Shown here: positions 9,075 through 18,797 of the stretch, piece by piece | How the letters are laid out: the number at the start of each line of letters is the position of its first letter | How positions within the stretch are numbered: the first letter of the stretch is position 1 | Source: Clostridium novyi NT | GTDB lineage: Bacteria; Bacillota; Clostridia; Clostridiales; Clostridiaceae | Length of the DNA stretch: 64,000 bases | Direction: 5' to 3' | Assembly (NCBI RefSeq): GCF_000014125.1 | Contig: NC_008593.1 | Location: 1,550,001-1,614,000 of the forward strand | The notes under the pieces: model-generated | The model's database searches: none | Told to the model about the DNA's origin: nothing | The model's input: the letters and a program-made list of their open reading frames with translations, nothing else | Program-made: the position numbers and the translations under genes

Positions 9075-10682
9075 TTATTCTTGTATATTTTTTAAATCAT
9101 GTATCATATTATTTAGTCTTTCTACTATATCAGCAATCATATTCATTGAATTTATACTTTCCTGTACAGCTGCACTTACCTCTTGAGTTCCACTTGATGT
9201 ATCTTTGGATACATCTGATACATTGTTTATCATATTTATTAAACCATCTTTACTACTATCAATATGATTTATATTTCCTTTTCCAAGTTCAATTAACTTT
9301 AATATATTGTTTATAGATTTATATATATCATTAAAAATAAATCCTGTATCCTCAACGGCTTTATCCTGTTCTACAACTATCTTTTTTACATCATTCATCG
9401 ATTGTACAACTTTCCCCGCCTCTATTCCTATATCCAGTAACATCTTTTTAACTTCCTCTGCTGCATTTGAAGTTTCTTCTGAAAGTTTTTTAACCTCTTC
9501 TGCTACTACAGCAAATCCCCTTCCAGCTTCTCCTGCTCTAGCAGCTTCTATTGCGGCATTTAATGCAAGTAAATTTGTTTGTTCTGATATACTTGTAATA
9601 ACCTCAATTATTCCATCTATTTTTTCTATTTTATCATTTAAAATTGTTACCTTTTCTCCTACTTCAGATATTGTATTATCTCCTTCTAAGGTTTTATTTT
9701 TTAAAAATTCAACAGCATTTATCCCTTTTTCATTAAGTAGTTTTCCTTCATTTGAAAACTTTAATATATTTTCATTTACGTTTACTGTTTCATTTATATC
9801 ATTTGATAATTCATTTATTATCTTAACAGTATTCTGTATTTCTTCATCTTCATTATATACTCTATTTGCAATATCTTTTATTGTACTAGATATATTTTTA
9901 CTTGATTCAACTGCATTGTCCATATCATTTTGCAAATTCTTAGATAGCATTGATAATTCATCTATAAAAGAACCTATCTTTTTGTTTACAGATAATATTT
10001 TGTTTTCCGATTCCTCTATTTCTTTTATCATTTTATTTTGCTTGTTTACTATAAGTCTACTATCATTTACAATCATGTCCTTTATTAATACTAAAAATAT
10101 TAATATAGCTATCATATTCATAAAAAACATAGGAATAAGTAATGTTTTAGACATTATACTAACAGCTTCTGAAAACGTCTTATCCCCTAGTAATGGAACT
10201 AAAATTTCAAGATGAACAATTTCCCATACACCTATAAAAAACATCCACTTTCCTATGGTTTTAATATTTAAATTCTTAATTTTAAAACTAGTCTTATATA
10301 CTATAAAAGATGCTATTATGGATGCTAATAGAGTAGATATAGAACACCCTAAAGCTGTCCATCCTCCTAATATATATCTATAAAAACTTCCAATTACTCC
10401 TACGCTTACTCCTACAATAGGTCCACCTATTATAGCACTTAACACTCCTATAGAATCTCTAATATTTGTCTTTGTTCCGTTTATTGTATATGCATATTTT
10501 GATGCAAGCATTATTGGTATACTTAAAATTATTACTAAAAATATAGAAGCTATAATATCTTTTTTTTCTGATGTAAGAAATTCAACTACTTTTATAGGTC
10601 TACTAAAAATGTAAATAAATAATACACATAATGATATAAATATGAATAAATTATACATCATTGTAGCTATTCCCTGTACCAT
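9075..10682 (-). CDS. Methyl-accepting chemotaxis protein with LytS-type 5TM sensor
   Basis: Protein of 535 residues. The first ~200 residues contain five to six helices with the [19 protein letters not shown] and SFYRYILGG features of the 5TMR-LYT domain (PF07694) known from LytS sensors. A long helical region leads directly into the signalling domain with the hallmark hairpin [20 protein letters not shown]. No HAMP domain is evident, so the signal must pass straight from membrane helices to the coiled coil. It should activate CheA. It starts at ATG behind GGAGGTAAT and stands alone. The ligand is unknown. Confidence 0.9.
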   Translation of the reverse strand: MVQGIATMMYNLFIFISLCVLFIYIFSRPIKVVEFLTSEKKDIIASIFLVIILSIPIMLASKYAYTINGTKTNIRDSIGVLSAIIGGPIVGVSVGVIGSFYRYILGGWTALGCSISTLLASIIASFIVYKTSFKIKNLNIKTIGKWMFFIGVWEIVHLEILVPLLGDKTFSEAVSIMSKTLLIPMFFMNMIAILIFLVLIKDMIVNDSRLIVNKQNKMIKEIEESENKILSVNKKIGSFIDELSMLSKNLQNDMDNAVESSKNISSTIKDIANRVYNEDEEIQNTVKIINELSNDINETVNVNENILKFSNEGKLLNEKGINAVEFLKNKTLEGDNTISEVGEKVTILNDKIEKIDGIIEVITSISEQTNLLALNAAIEAARAGEAGRGFAVVAEEVKKLSEETSNAAEEVKKMLLDIGIEAGKVVQSMNDVKKIVVEQDKAVEDTGFIFNDIYKSINNILKLIELGKGNINHIDSSKDGLINMINNVSDVSKDTSSGTQEVSAAVQESINSMNMIADIVERLNNMIHDLKNIQE

Positions 10683-10839
10683 ATTATTACCTCCTTTTAT
10701 TTAAATAATATTATATCACTTTATTGATAATTTTTCCTTTTTTGTATTTTATATATAATTTTTATTTTATTTCATATTTAATAAGAACCCATAAATAAAA
10801 CTTTTGAATTTACATTTTACATAAATACTTATTATATAG

Positions 10840-10880
10840 AAAAAGGTTACTGATAAATTGATTTATCAGTAACCTTTTTC
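10840..10880. terminator. Bidirectional terminator
   Basis: Arms at about 10840-10857 (AAAAAGGTTACTGATAAAT) and 10862-10879 form a long stem with a three-base loop, with T run on the right and A run on the left. It ends the leftward DUF1002 gene. Confidence 0.85.
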
Positions 10881-10932
10881 TATTCTATAATATTAATAGC
10901 GTTTTTTATTTTACTTTATTATAAACTTTTAA

Positions 10933-11940
10933 TTATTTATTCTTTGTATCTACATTATCCCCTGGTAATTTGTCACTTTGATTATTTCCATTATCCTGCT
11001 TTTGATTATCTTTATCTTTAGAATTTTGCTCTTTATTCTTGTCATCATTGTCATTTGATGAGAATAATTCTTTGAAAAAGCTAGTTATAGCATCCCAAAG
11101 TTTTTCAAAAAATCCTCTTGCTTCATCACTTGTTATTGTTCCTTTTAATTTATCTGTAACATCATCTAATTGAGCTTTTAATTGTTTAAAGTTTAAATCT
11201 AATCCATTTATTTTATTCATTAATTCTGTTATTTTTTGAATATCTGCATCATCTAATTTTTTGTCAGAATTTTTATTAAAGCTATTAGTAACATTTAAAA
11301 CTATGTTTTGTACTTCTTTTTCATTTTTAGGCTTTTCTTTAATTACATCTTTTTTAACTTGATTTACTAAACTTGCAGCTTCATCTTTACCTATTTTTTC
11401 ACCTAAATCTCCAGTAACAACGATTTCTTCATTAGCTGCTTTTTTCTTTTTCTCATCTATCTTTTTTCCACCTTTACTGCTTTCAAAACCTTTTAATATT
11501 CCTGTAAGTGCCGCAGTGCCTGAAACTCTAAATGGAGCTGCTGCCTTAACATCGGCATTTTCTATTCCAGCAGTGATTAAAGCATTTCTTATCATGCTTT
11601 CAGTAACCCAATACATATTGTGTGTTGAAATGTTTAATCCATTTTGACCTGATGGATCTACATAAGAACATGATATAGCTTTTGTTCCTATTTGTTTTTT
11701 AGATGCCACATCTTTTAAATAACTATTTTCTTCTTTATTAGTTACCTCTATTACATTTGCTTCATCTTTATTAACTCCAAAATATTTAAGCATGTCTTCC
11801 TTTTGCTTACTATTTAAATCTGCTCCTAAAGTTACAACTTTATAAGCATCTGCATAGGCTCTTTTTACTTGAGTTGATGTAATTATAGATACAGTAAATA
11901 ATGCTACTAATATTCTACTTATACTTCTCTTAAATTTCAT
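10933..11940 (-). CDS. Secreted DUF1002-domain protein
   Basis: Protein of 335 residues. An N-terminal signal peptide (KRSISRILVALFTVSIITS... ending near AYAD) is followed by a DUF1002 domain (PF06207) over about residues 30-240. The Lys/Asp/Asn-rich tail is low-complexity. An upstream in-frame ATG exists at 11964, but the good ribosome site AAAGGAG lies just before the ATG at 11940, so that start was chosen. DUF1002 proteins are exported proteins of unknown function in Firmicutes. The gene is monocistronic. Confidence 0.85.
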   Translation of the reverse strand: MKFKRSISRILVALFTVSIITSTQVKRAYADAYKVVTLGADLNSKQKEDMLKYFGVNKDEANVIEVTNKEENSYLKDVASKKQIGTKAISCSYVDPSGQNGLNISTHNMYWVTESMIRNALITAGIENADVKAAAPFRVSGTAALTGILKGFESSKGGKKIDEKKKKAANEEIVVTGDLGEKIGKDEAASLVNQVKKDVIKEKPKNEKEVQNIVLNVTNSFNKNSDKKLDDADIQKITELMNKINGLDLNFKQLKAQLDDVTDKLKGTITSDEARGFFEKLWDAITSFFKELFSSNDNDDKNKEQNSKDKDNQKQDNGNNQSDKLPGDNVDTKNK

Positions 11941-12045
11941 GATTTTACTCTCCTTTACCTTCATATAGTTAAATATACTGGGTCATTTAATTAGTATATT
12001 ATATCATATTTGCCAATATTAAAAGTATAAATAAAGTTACATTTT

Positions 12046-12591
12046 TTAATACATTTTGTTAATTAAATAAGCTACATTTTCTGAAAATCTTTTTACAGTT
12101 CTCATTCCTTCTTCATCTTTTAATGCTTCTCCTTGATCATGTCCAAATACTATATTCCAATATGTAGAACCTGGTACAATCATATCATTTATCATATAAT
12201 ACATTAAAATTTCTTCAATTGTAGATGTAAGTCCACCACGTCTTGCTACTGCTATAGGCCCCCCAACCATTCTTGATAAAAAATTTCCTTGTTTTTTAGA
12301 TGCCATTGCTATTCTTTGAAGAGCTGTCATTGTTTCTGCCCTTGCAGTTCCCCAATAAACTGGTGTTGCAACAATTAATCCTTGTGCTTCTTTTATCTTT
12401 TCTATGATTTTATCAAATCCATCATCGTATCCATCTTGTCCATTCATACAATCCTTTAAATTCATTCCTGCGATGGATACAACTTCAGCTTCAACTCCAT
12501 TTTCTTCAATAACTTTAGCACACTCTCTAAGAATCTGTACACTATTTCCTTCTTTATTTGGACTACCACTTAATAATATTACTTTTTTCAT
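12046..12591 (-). CDS. NAD(P)H-dependent FMN reductase / flavodoxin-fold protein
   Basis: Protein of 181 residues of the NADPH-dependent FMN reductase family (iron-sulfur-flavoprotein relatives). The phosphate-binding loop GSPNKEGNS sits directly after the first strand, and TPVYWGTARAE and the GGPIAVARRGG loop are typical FMN-contacting segments. No extra cysteine cluster is visible, so it is probably a simple flavin reductase or quinone reductase. The start ATG at 12591 has GGGAGG at good spacing; the TTG five codons earlier overlaps that site. It stands alone, and its physiological partner is unknown. Confidence 0.85.
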   Translation of the reverse strand: MKKVILLSGSPNKEGNSVQILRECAKVIEENGVEAEVVSIAGMNLKDCMNGQDGYDDGFDKIIEKIKEAQGLIVATPVYWGTARAETMTALQRIAMASKKQGNFLSRMVGGPIAVARRGGLTSTIEEILMYYMINDMIVPGSTYWNIVFGHDQGEALKDEEGMRTVKRFSENVAYLINKMY

Positions 12592-12716
12592 TAAAATTCC
12601 TCCCAAACTTAATATAGACTGATTTTAGCATATCCATATATTTATTTCAAAAATATTCTTCTAATAACATTACCATGATATATTGATATAAAAAACTTAT
12701 TTAAAATATAACTTAA

Positions 12717-13748
12717 TTATTTACTCATAACCCTTTCTAAATTTTTAACCTGTTCAATAGTTAATCCTGTTTTTTCTGCTATTACCTCTACCTCTAATAC
12801 ATCCAATAAATTTCTTGCTATATTTACTCTCTCTTTTAATGCACATTCTTCTCTAAAAATCCTCCTGTATTCTATTTCATTATCTGTTTCCTCTTCTCTT
12901 TCCTTCCAAAATGCTATAGCTTCTTTATCATTATTTAACATTTCTATGCCCTTATTTGTTATCTTAATTTCCATTTCTCTCATAACCCCAAATTTTCCTT
13001 TATACTCTATGTAGCCTTGTTTAATAAGTTCTTGAACTCTCCAAAAAATATAATCATCAGATATATTTTGATCACTGTATCCTAGAACATATCCAACTGT
13101 CCTTGCAGCTTTTCTAAATTTTTTATTTGTATTTTTTAGTATATCTATGTCAAAATACTCTTTATAAGAACTTTTCACTTTTCCGTCCTTAAATATGCGT
13201 AAAACTTCATTTTGGTTTTTTAAGGCTTCCCACATTTGTAAAATATCTTTATATGTATTTTTATTTAGCTCTTTCTTAAATTTAATATATTTATTGATAT
13301 CCTTTGACATAACTTCTGAAACACTTTTGGGTATAAATGCCTCATACTCATTTTCTTCAACTAAACTTGATACATTAATAAGATATATGTTAAAACACTT
13401 ATCTTTCATCAATTCTAAAGCATACATCATTCCACAAATATCTTCACTACATTCTCCATACCACATATAAATAATATCTTCTCTTGTTAACTTCGCAATT
13501 TTTCTACGATATCTGTGATAATCTCTTTTATATTCATATATATCTTCTTTAGAAATTTCTTTAGTATGACTAATACTTTTATACCATTCAATTCTATCAT
13601 CTAAATTTTTAAGATTTCCAATCTTCCCTTCCGAAAGATTATCGTAAAAGGATATAACTTTTTTGCCCTTAATTATATTTTCTTTAATGGCATATTTAAA
13701 ACTTCCACTAGCAGATGCCGAAAAACACATATGAATCACATTATTCAT
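12717..13748 (-). CDS. DUF1835-domain protein
   Basis: Protein of 343 residues. The N-terminus (IHMCFSASASGSFKYAIKE, then VISFYDNLSEGKIGNL) matches the DUF1835 domain, and the C-terminal third resembles the winged-helix DUF3658-type module often attached to it. No signal peptide or membrane helix is present. The function of this family is not established; a role in regulation or nucleotide binding is only a guess. It is flanked by terminators and not in an operon. Confidence 0.75.
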   Translation of the reverse strand: MNNVIHMCFSASASGSFKYAIKENIIKGKKVISFYDNLSEGKIGNLKNLDDRIEWYKSISHTKEISKEDIYEYKRDYHRYRRKIAKLTREDIIYMWYGECSEDICGMMYALELMKDKCFNIYLINVSSLVEENEYEAFIPKSVSEVMSKDINKYIKFKKELNKNTYKDILQMWEALKNQNEVLRIFKDGKVKSSYKEYFDIDILKNTNKKFRKAARTVGYVLGYSDQNISDDYIFWRVQELIKQGYIEYKGKFGVMREMEIKITNKGIEMLNNDKEAIAFWKEREEETDNEIEYRRIFREECALKERVNIARNLLDVLEVEVIAEKTGLTIEQVKNLERVMSK

Positions 13749-13848
13749 CTTTTATCCTCCAATATATTAACTAATATTTTCTAATAAAATCACAGGTTAA
13801 TTATACATCATTTAAAATATAATTAAATATCATTTTCTATACAATTAA

Positions 13849-13883
13849 AAAACTACTGATAGTTTTGATTTATCAGTAGTTTT
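13849..13883. terminator. Bidirectional terminator
   Basis: AAACTACTGATA (from 13849) pairs with TATCAGTAGTTT (13871-13883), with A and T runs outside. It ends the leftward permease gene, and resembles the terminator at 10840. Confidence 0.85.
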
Positions 13884-13906
13884 AGTTTATTATCTTATAT
13901 TATTTT

Positions 13907-15334
13907 TTAATCTTCATTATTTAAATCTATATCATTTAATTCTACAACACGTGTTTTATGCTTGATTTTATATCCTAAATATAAAACTAAAAATATTGGA
14001 ATTCCTATATATGCTGCAATTACTCCCAGCCAGTCTATTCCTTCTGGCTTAATATATGCAAATCCTTGTCCTAAAATAACTATTATACACATAATTAATG
14101 CTAATATAGGTCCTATTGGATATAATTTAGCTTTGTATTTTAATTTATTCATATCAAGTCCTTGTGCAACATAAGCTTTTCTAAATCTATAGTGACATAA
14201 AGCAATTCCAATCCACGCTATAAATCCCGCAAGTCCAGATGCAGCAACAAGCCAAACATATACTGTACTTTGAGCAAATATTCCTGTTAAAAAACAAATA
14301 GATGCTATAAGTGTAGTTAATAAAACAGCATTTACTGGAACTCCTTTAGAATTTGTTCTTGCAAAAACTTTAGGTGCCATTCCTTCCTTTGCCATAGAAT
14401 ATAACATTCTACTTGAGGCATACATTCCTGAATTTCCAGCAGATAGTATTGATGTAAGTATTACTGCATTCATTAAAGAAGCTGCAATTGCCACACCAGC
14501 TTTTTCAAATACCAATGTAAAAGCACTTTTACTTACTCCAAGTTGACTTAAAGGTACAATTGCTCCAATAACTACAATAGTTCCTAAATAAAATATTAAT
14601 ATTCTCCAAAATATTGTGCTTATAGCCTTTGGAATACTTTTTTCTGGTTCTTCACTTTCAGCAGCTGCTACTCCAACAAGTTCTGTTCCTTGAAAAGCGA
14701 AACCAGCAATTAAAAATATCATAAATATTGACTTTACTCCGCCAACAAATGGTCCTCCATTAGCTGTAAAATTCTTAAACCCAACAGCTTCTCCACCTAT
14801 TATTCCAAAAATATTTCCTATTCCAATTAATAAAAATACAATTACAGTAACTACTTTTATACTTGCAAACCAGTATTCTGATTCTCCAAATGCTTTAGAA
14901 GATAAAACATTAAGTCCAACTATTATTATTAAAAATAGCAAACTCCAAAGCACAGGCTTTACATTTGGGAACCAATATTTCATAACAAGTCCCCCTGCTA
15001 CCATTTCAGCAGCAATAGTTATAGCCCAGTTGTACCAATAATTCCATCCAAGTGCAAATCCAAGTGCGGGATCTATAAATTTGTTTGCATATGCACTAAA
15101 AGAACCGGATATTGGCATATAGGTTGCCATTTCTCCAAGACTTGTTATAAGGAAATAAACCATTATTCCTATTAATCCATAAGCTGTAAGCGCTCCACCT
15201 ACACCAGCTTGATGTATTGTATCACCCATGGCTAAAAATATACCCGTTCCTATGGCACCACCCATAGCAATCATATTTAAATGTCTAGATTTTAATCCTC
15301 TTTGTAATTCTCCACTTTCCAAATTGTTTTCCAA
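13907..15334 (-). CDS. lysP: Lysine-type amino-acid permease (APC superfamily)
   Basis: Membrane protein of 475 residues with about twelve helices. The N-terminal GGAIGTGIFLAMG loop and the following helix are typical of the amino-acid transporter (AAT/LysP) family. It starts at TTG behind AAGGAGGAG. Lysine is the likely substrate because a lysine riboswitch and its terminator lie in the leader. Between the terminator and the start, a nested hairpin (15346-15399) touches the Shine-Dalgarno, which may add a translational layer. The family assignment rests on sequence, the substrate on the riboswitch. Confidence 0.9.
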   Translation of the reverse strand: MENNLESGELQRGLKSRHLNMIAMGGAIGTGIFLAMGDTIHQAGVGGALTAYGLIGIMVYFLITSLGEMATYMPISGSFSAYANKFIDPALGFALGWNYWYNWAITIAAEMVAGGLVMKYWFPNVKPVLWSLLFLIIIVGLNVLSSKAFGESEYWFASIKVVTVIVFLLIGIGNIFGIIGGEAVGFKNFTANGGPFVGGVKSIFMIFLIAGFAFQGTELVGVAAAESEEPEKSIPKAISTIFWRILIFYLGTIVVIGAIVPLSQLGVSKSAFTLVFEKAGVAIAASLMNAVILTSILSAGNSGMYASSRMLYSMAKEGMAPKVFARTNSKGVPVNAVLLTTLIASICFLTGIFAQSTVYVWLVAASGLAGFIAWIGIALCHYRFRKAYVAQGLDMNKLKYKAKLYPIGPILALIMCIIVILGQGFAYIKPEGIDWLGVIAAYIGIPIFLVLYLGYKIKHKTRVVELNDIDLNNED

Positions 15335-15345
15335 TCTAACTCCTC

Positions 15346-15399
15346 CTTATTGGAATCTTAAAAAACATAGTTAAGATTTTTATATGTAAATCCAATAAG
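15346..15399 (-). promoter_or_regulatory. Hairpin adjoining the lysP ribosome site
   Basis: TCCAATAAG (15346-15354 on the minus strand) pairs with CTTATTGGA (15391-15399), and an inner AAGAT/ATCTT pairing extends the stem. The AAG of the arm is the first part of the Shine-Dalgarno AAGGAGGA, so the fold could reduce ribosome access. It lies after the riboswitch terminator. Confidence 0.5.
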
Positions 15400-15423
15400 T
15401 AACTAACTAAGACTAACTATATG

Positions 15424-15463
15424 TAAAAAAATCAAAAGTGCCATGAGCACATACTCATGGCAC
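15424..15463 (-). terminator. Expression-platform terminator of the lysine riboswitch
   Basis: On the minus strand GTGCCATGAG (15454-15463) pairs perfectly with CTCATGGCAC (15438-15447) and is followed by TTTTGATTTTTTT. Placed 40 bases after the aptamer, it is the expected lysine-induced terminator. Confidence 0.85.
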
Positions 15464-15502
15464 AAATAGTATTAACAAAATTAATAAAATTTATTCCCTA
15501 AA

Positions 15503-15671
15503 ATAATAGCTCTCCACAAACTTTATTTGTGACAGTCTTACACATATTTTATGTAAGCCCAGCAAATAGCATTAAAGTATTATCTATAAGCTTCGGCGAA
15601 ATTTCCTTTCTTATTACTTCTTAGCACTTAACTCCATAATACTACTCTTAAATCTCGCACCTCTATCTTAG
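15503..15671 (-). promoter_or_regulatory. Lysine riboswitch (L box)
   Basis: Read on the minus strand, all hallmark conserved pieces occur in order: AGATAGAGGTGCGAG (near 15655-15669), AAGTGCTAAGAAG, GCCGAAGC, CTGGGCTTAC, GACTGTCAC and GTGGAGAGCTAT (closing the basal stem near 15503). Binding of lysine should favour the downstream terminator and lower permease expression. Confidence 0.95.
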
Positions 15672-15697
15672 TTATTTACTTTTTTAAATACTATTAT

Positions 15698-15727
15698 ATT
15701 ATGCAATAAAATTTCTACATAAGTCAA
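15698..15727 (-). promoter_or_regulatory. Promoter of the lysine riboswitch/lysP transcript
   Basis: Minus-strand TTGACT (15722-15727), an 18-base spacer and CATAAT (15698-15703), with an overlapping TATAAT a few bases downstream. A start near 15690 puts the riboswitch at the 5' end. Confidence 0.65.
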
Positions 15728-15751
15728 CATTTTTATTTAAAATTATTATTT

Positions 15752-16867
15752 TTATTTAGTTTCTATATTTCTTCTAGGTATAGTGAGTTTTATTTCTTTT
15801 TCTATAGTTTCTAATAATCTTTTATCCTTAGGATCTATAAATAAACACGTTTTTCCTTCTTCGCCAGCTCTTCCTGTTCTACCTATACGATGTATATAGC
15901 TTTCAGCATTTTCAGGTATATCATAACTATAAACATGAGTAACTCCTGTTATATCAAGTCCTCTCGCCGCTACATCTGTTGCTATAAGATATTGAGTATC
16001 CATATTTTTAAACTTTTTCATAACTCTTTCTCTTTTAGCTTGAGCTAAATCTCCATGTAACTTATCACAATTATATCCTCTTTTATGTAGAGCTTCCTCT
16101 AAATTATCAACCCTTCTTTTAGTTCTGCAAAATATAATTGCCATAAAAGGATTATCTTCATCTAAAACACTACATAGTGCATCTTGTTTTCTTCTATCTG
16201 TAGTTTCTACAACAAACTGCTGAATGTTTTTTAAAGTAACCTCTTCAGCTTTTACAGATACAACTTTAGGCTCTTTCATATATCTGTAAGCTAGCTTTTT
16301 AACATCTGAATTCATTGTTGCAGAAAAACATAATGTTTGATGCTTTTTAGAAGTATAACTTATTATCTTTTCCACTTCATTTTTAAATCCCATATAAAGC
16401 ATTTGATCAGCTTCATCTAATACTAATGTTTTTAGTTTATCTAGCTTTATTGTACTTCTATTAAGATGATCTAAAAGTCTTCCTGGCGTTGCTATTATTA
16501 ATTGTATATTTCCTTTTAGCTTTTTTAATTGAGATTGTATGTCCTTTCCTCCATATGCAGCTAATATATTAATGTCTTTAGCCTTTTTTAACTTCATAGC
16601 TTCCTCTGTTATTTGAATTGCAAGTTCTCTAGTTGGTGTAACTATAAGTACTTGAACAAAATTTGATTCTAAAGATATGTTTTCAAAGATTGGAAGTAAA
16701 AAAGCAAGAGTTTTACCCGTACCTGTTTGAGCTTCTGCTATAACATCCTTTCCCATCTTTATAAACTCTATACTATTTTCTTGAATTGGAGTTGGACTTT
16801 TAATTCCTTCTCTGCTAAGTATATCTATTATATTTTTACTAATTCCTAAATTTTTAAAGTCCTTCAT
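15752..16867 (-). CDS. DEAD-box RNA helicase
   Basis: Protein of 371 residues that is almost only the two RecA-like helicase domains. Motifs in order: Q motif (GIKSPTPIQ), AQTGTGKT, PTRELA, GG, TPGRLLD, DEAD, SAT, and HRIGRTGR near the C-terminus. It lacks the long C-terminal RNA-binding extension of CshA or DbpA, so its substrate specificity is unclear. It is transcribed divergently from a cold-shock protein gene, fitting a role in unwinding RNA in the cold; that link is inferred from neighbourhood. Confidence 0.92.
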   Translation of the reverse strand: MKDFKNLGISKNIIDILSREGIKSPTPIQENSIEFIKMGKDVIAEAQTGTGKTLAFLLPIFENISLESNFVQVLIVTPTRELAIQITEEAMKLKKAKDINILAAYGGKDIQSQLKKLKGNIQLIIATPGRLLDHLNRSTIKLDKLKTLVLDEADQMLYMGFKNEVEKIISYTSKKHQTLCFSATMNSDVKKLAYRYMKEPKVVSVKAEEVTLKNIQQFVVETTDRRKQDALCSVLDEDNPFMAIIFCRTKRRVDNLEEALHKRGYNCDKLHGDLAQAKRERVMKKFKNMDTQYLIATDVAARGLDITGVTHVYSYDIPENAESYIHRIGRTGRAGEEGKTCLFIDPKDKRLLETIEKEIKLTIPRRNIETK

Positions 16868-17026
16868 TTTTTATTACCTTCACTTTCAAAATATATTTAA
16901 TTTTTATTTATATAATAATCAATTAATAATATCATACTATTACCGTATTAAGAAGGATTTTTGCTTTTCTGTTTTTTATAATAAAAAAATAAATGTATTA
17001 AAATAAATTTATTTTTGCAAAAACCC

Positions 17027-17054
17027 TTGCACTATTTTTTATATAGTGTATACT
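17027..17054 (+). promoter_or_regulatory. Promoter of the cold-shock gene
   Basis: TTGCAC (17027-17032), a 16-base spacer and TATACT (17049-17054). It leaves an unusually long 5' untranslated region of about 160 bases before the start codon, a common trait of cold-shock mRNAs. The rest of the 355-base interval toward the helicase gene is AT-rich without other clear features. Confidence 0.6.
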
Positions 17055-17222
17055 TAAACAAGTAATCAACTTTGATTCAGAAGTAAATTATTTATTATTA
17101 TTAATATTTTTGAGATTATATAGAATTAAGAACTATCTTAGTATATATAGATTTCGAAATTTTTATTAAATATTTATTTTTACAAAGAATTAAAGGAATA
17201 AAAATTTCGGAGGTACGAACAT

Positions 17223-17420
17223 ATGACAGGTACAGTAAAATGGTTTAACGCAGAAAAAGGATTTGGATTCATAACTACAGAAGAAGGAAATGACGTTTTC
17301 GCTCACTTTTCTCAAATCAATAAAGACGGATTCAAAACTTTAGAAGAAGGTCAAAACGTATCTTTTGACGTTGTTGAAGGCGCAAAAGGACCTCAAGCTG
17401 AAAACATCAGCGTTCTATAA
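17223..17420 (+). CDS. Cold-shock protein (CspA family)
   Basis: Protein of 65 residues covering exactly one cold-shock domain. RNP1 (KGFGFI) and RNP2 (VFAHFS) are intact, with WFNAEKG at the front. It binds single-stranded RNA/DNA and acts as an RNA chaperone. It begins at ATG behind CGGAGGT and is closed by its own terminator. The GC-richer, well-adapted codons suggest high expression. Confidence 0.97.
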   Translation: MTGTVKWFNAEKGFGFITTEEGNDVFAHFSQINKDGFKTLEEGQNVSFDVVEGAKGPQAENISVL

Positions 17421-17435
17421 TTAATATAGAAATCA

Positions 17436-17470
17436 AAAACCTGAAATTAAATTTCAGGTTTTATTTTTTT
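17436..17470. terminator. Terminator of the cold-shock gene
   Basis: AAAACCTGAAAT (17436-17447) pairs with ATTTCAGGTTTT (17451-17462) and is followed by a T-rich run. The distal end overlaps the stop codon of the convergent VanZ-family gene. Confidence 0.9.
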
Positions 17471-17910
17471 ATATTTTTTATTTTTAAAATAATAGTGCAA
17501 ATAACTATGGCTAATACACCTCCTGTAGTATCAATTAAAACATCAATTATACGTCCACTTCTTCCTGGAACAAATAATTGATGAAACTCATCACTACAAG
17601 CATATAAAAAAGTTATTACAATTGATATTATATAATTACTTTTCATTTTAAATTTACTCTTTAAAGCAAATATAAGTAGTATGCAAAGAATAAAATACTC
17701 AGTAAAATGCCCCATCTTTCTAACAATAAAGGTAGACATTTTCCCAAAGATTCCACCTACATCTATACCAACAGAAGTTAAACTCTCAATAACAAAATCA
17801 CTTTTTTCATTAGAAACTGTAGCCGGATCCTTTGAAAAACAAAAAATCACTGTCATCCAAGTTATAACCAAACCATATTTTACTACATTCCTAAGTTTTA
17901 TATTTTTCAT
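17461..17910 (-). CDS. VanZ-family membrane protein
   Basis: Protein of 149 residues with about four membrane helices. The VanZ-like signature is present: RKMGHFTEYFIL in the middle, then CSDEFHQLFVPGRSGRIIDVLIDTTGG. VanZ relatives affect sensitivity to glycopeptide or lipopeptide antibiotics in some species, but most chromosomal copies have no proven role. It is a lone gene on the opposite strand to the cold-shock gene. Confidence 0.88.
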   Translation of the reverse strand: MKNIKLRNVVKYGLVITWMTVIFCFSKDPATVSNEKSDFVIESLTSVGIDVGGIFGKMSTFIVRKMGHFTEYFILCILLIFALKSKFKMKSNYIISIVITFLYACSDEFHQLFVPGRSGRIIDVLIDTTGGVLAIVICTIILKIKNIKK

Positions 17911-18010
17911 AATTAAATTCTAAATAAACTCCCTTCAATATATTTTTACAAAATAAATATTCTAAGTCATTTTATCATATTATACATAAAACTAAAAATT
18001 CATAAAAAAA

Positions 18011-18035
18011 GCAATTAGTTATTAAAACTAATTGC
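18011..18035 (-). terminator. Terminator of the gene at 18055-18657
   Basis: Minus-strand GCAATTAGTT-type stem of 10 bp (arms 18026-18035 and 18011-18020) followed by TTTTTTT. Confidence 0.85.
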
Positions 18036-18054
18036 CTATAAATAATTTTTAATA

Positions 18055-18657
18055 TTAATGATTATACTTCTTTACTTGTTGTAAATCCTGAATTGCACAA
18101 GTTTGTATCATGTTAATAGCATTAAATAAATTACTTTTTATAAATATCTTACTTGAAAATTCTAATGTAGAATTGAAACTTCTAATTAATAATTGAGCTT
18201 TAGTATGAAAATCAATTGTATCTTCAGCTAATTTTCTTATGATAACGTATTCATCAATTAAAAATTTTTCAATGTCATTTTTAGTTAAATCAACATCTAC
18301 TTCATCTGAAAATAGCTTGTCACATTTATCTTTATAAAGTGAAAATTTCTTTATTAAATCATGCTGATGTTCATAATTTAATATTGCTATTGCATTTATA
18401 TGTGCTAATATAAATTCCACTAAATGAGTTTTTATACCCTGTATATTCAAGTAACTTTTTTGTACCCTAGTTAAATGCATCTGTTCGAATCCAGACATTT
18501 TACAAACATTCATTAAATTTGCTGCATGATAATTTAAACTACAAGATATTTTATACATTTTATCTTCTAACTTATCATAAACCAAGCTTTTGTTTCCAGT
18601 AGAAGACAAACGTAAATACTCTAGCTCTTGATTTATAGTTCTAGCTACATAATCCAT
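18055..18657 (-). CDS. Uncharacterised soluble helical protein
   Basis: Protein of 200 residues that I do not recognise. It has no signal peptide or membrane helix and looks mostly alpha-helical, with several His and Cys residues but no clear metal motif. The ribosome site AAAGGGG lies nine bases before ATG. It has its own terminator and so is probably a single-gene unit. A four-helix-bundle type fold is a guess from composition only. Confidence 0.7.
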   Translation of the reverse strand: MDYVARTINQELEYLRLSSTGNKSLVYDKLEDKMYKISCSLNYHAANLMNVCKMSGFEQMHLTRVQKSYLNIQGIKTHLVEFILAHINAIAILNYEHQHDLIKKFSLYKDKCDKLFSDEVDVDLTKNDIEKFLIDEYVIIRKLAEDTIDFHTKAQLLIRSFNSTLEFSSKIFIKSNLFNAINMIQTCAIQDLQQVKKYNH

Positions 18658-18797
18658 AACAACATCCCCTTTAAACGCAAATTTATTACAATAACTAGTT
18701 TATCCTTATATATTATTATATCAAAATAAGTTACAATAACCAATTACTTATACAATATTTATATTCATTTTATAGGTTTTTTATTATTATATATTGT

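Noticed and set aside
9307..10215. Long plus-strand reading frame (302 codons) inside the chemoreceptor gene
   Set aside because: It is antisense to a well-conserved chemoreceptor, is a Ser/Phe/Ile-rich low-complexity translation and has no ribosome site; a shadow frame.
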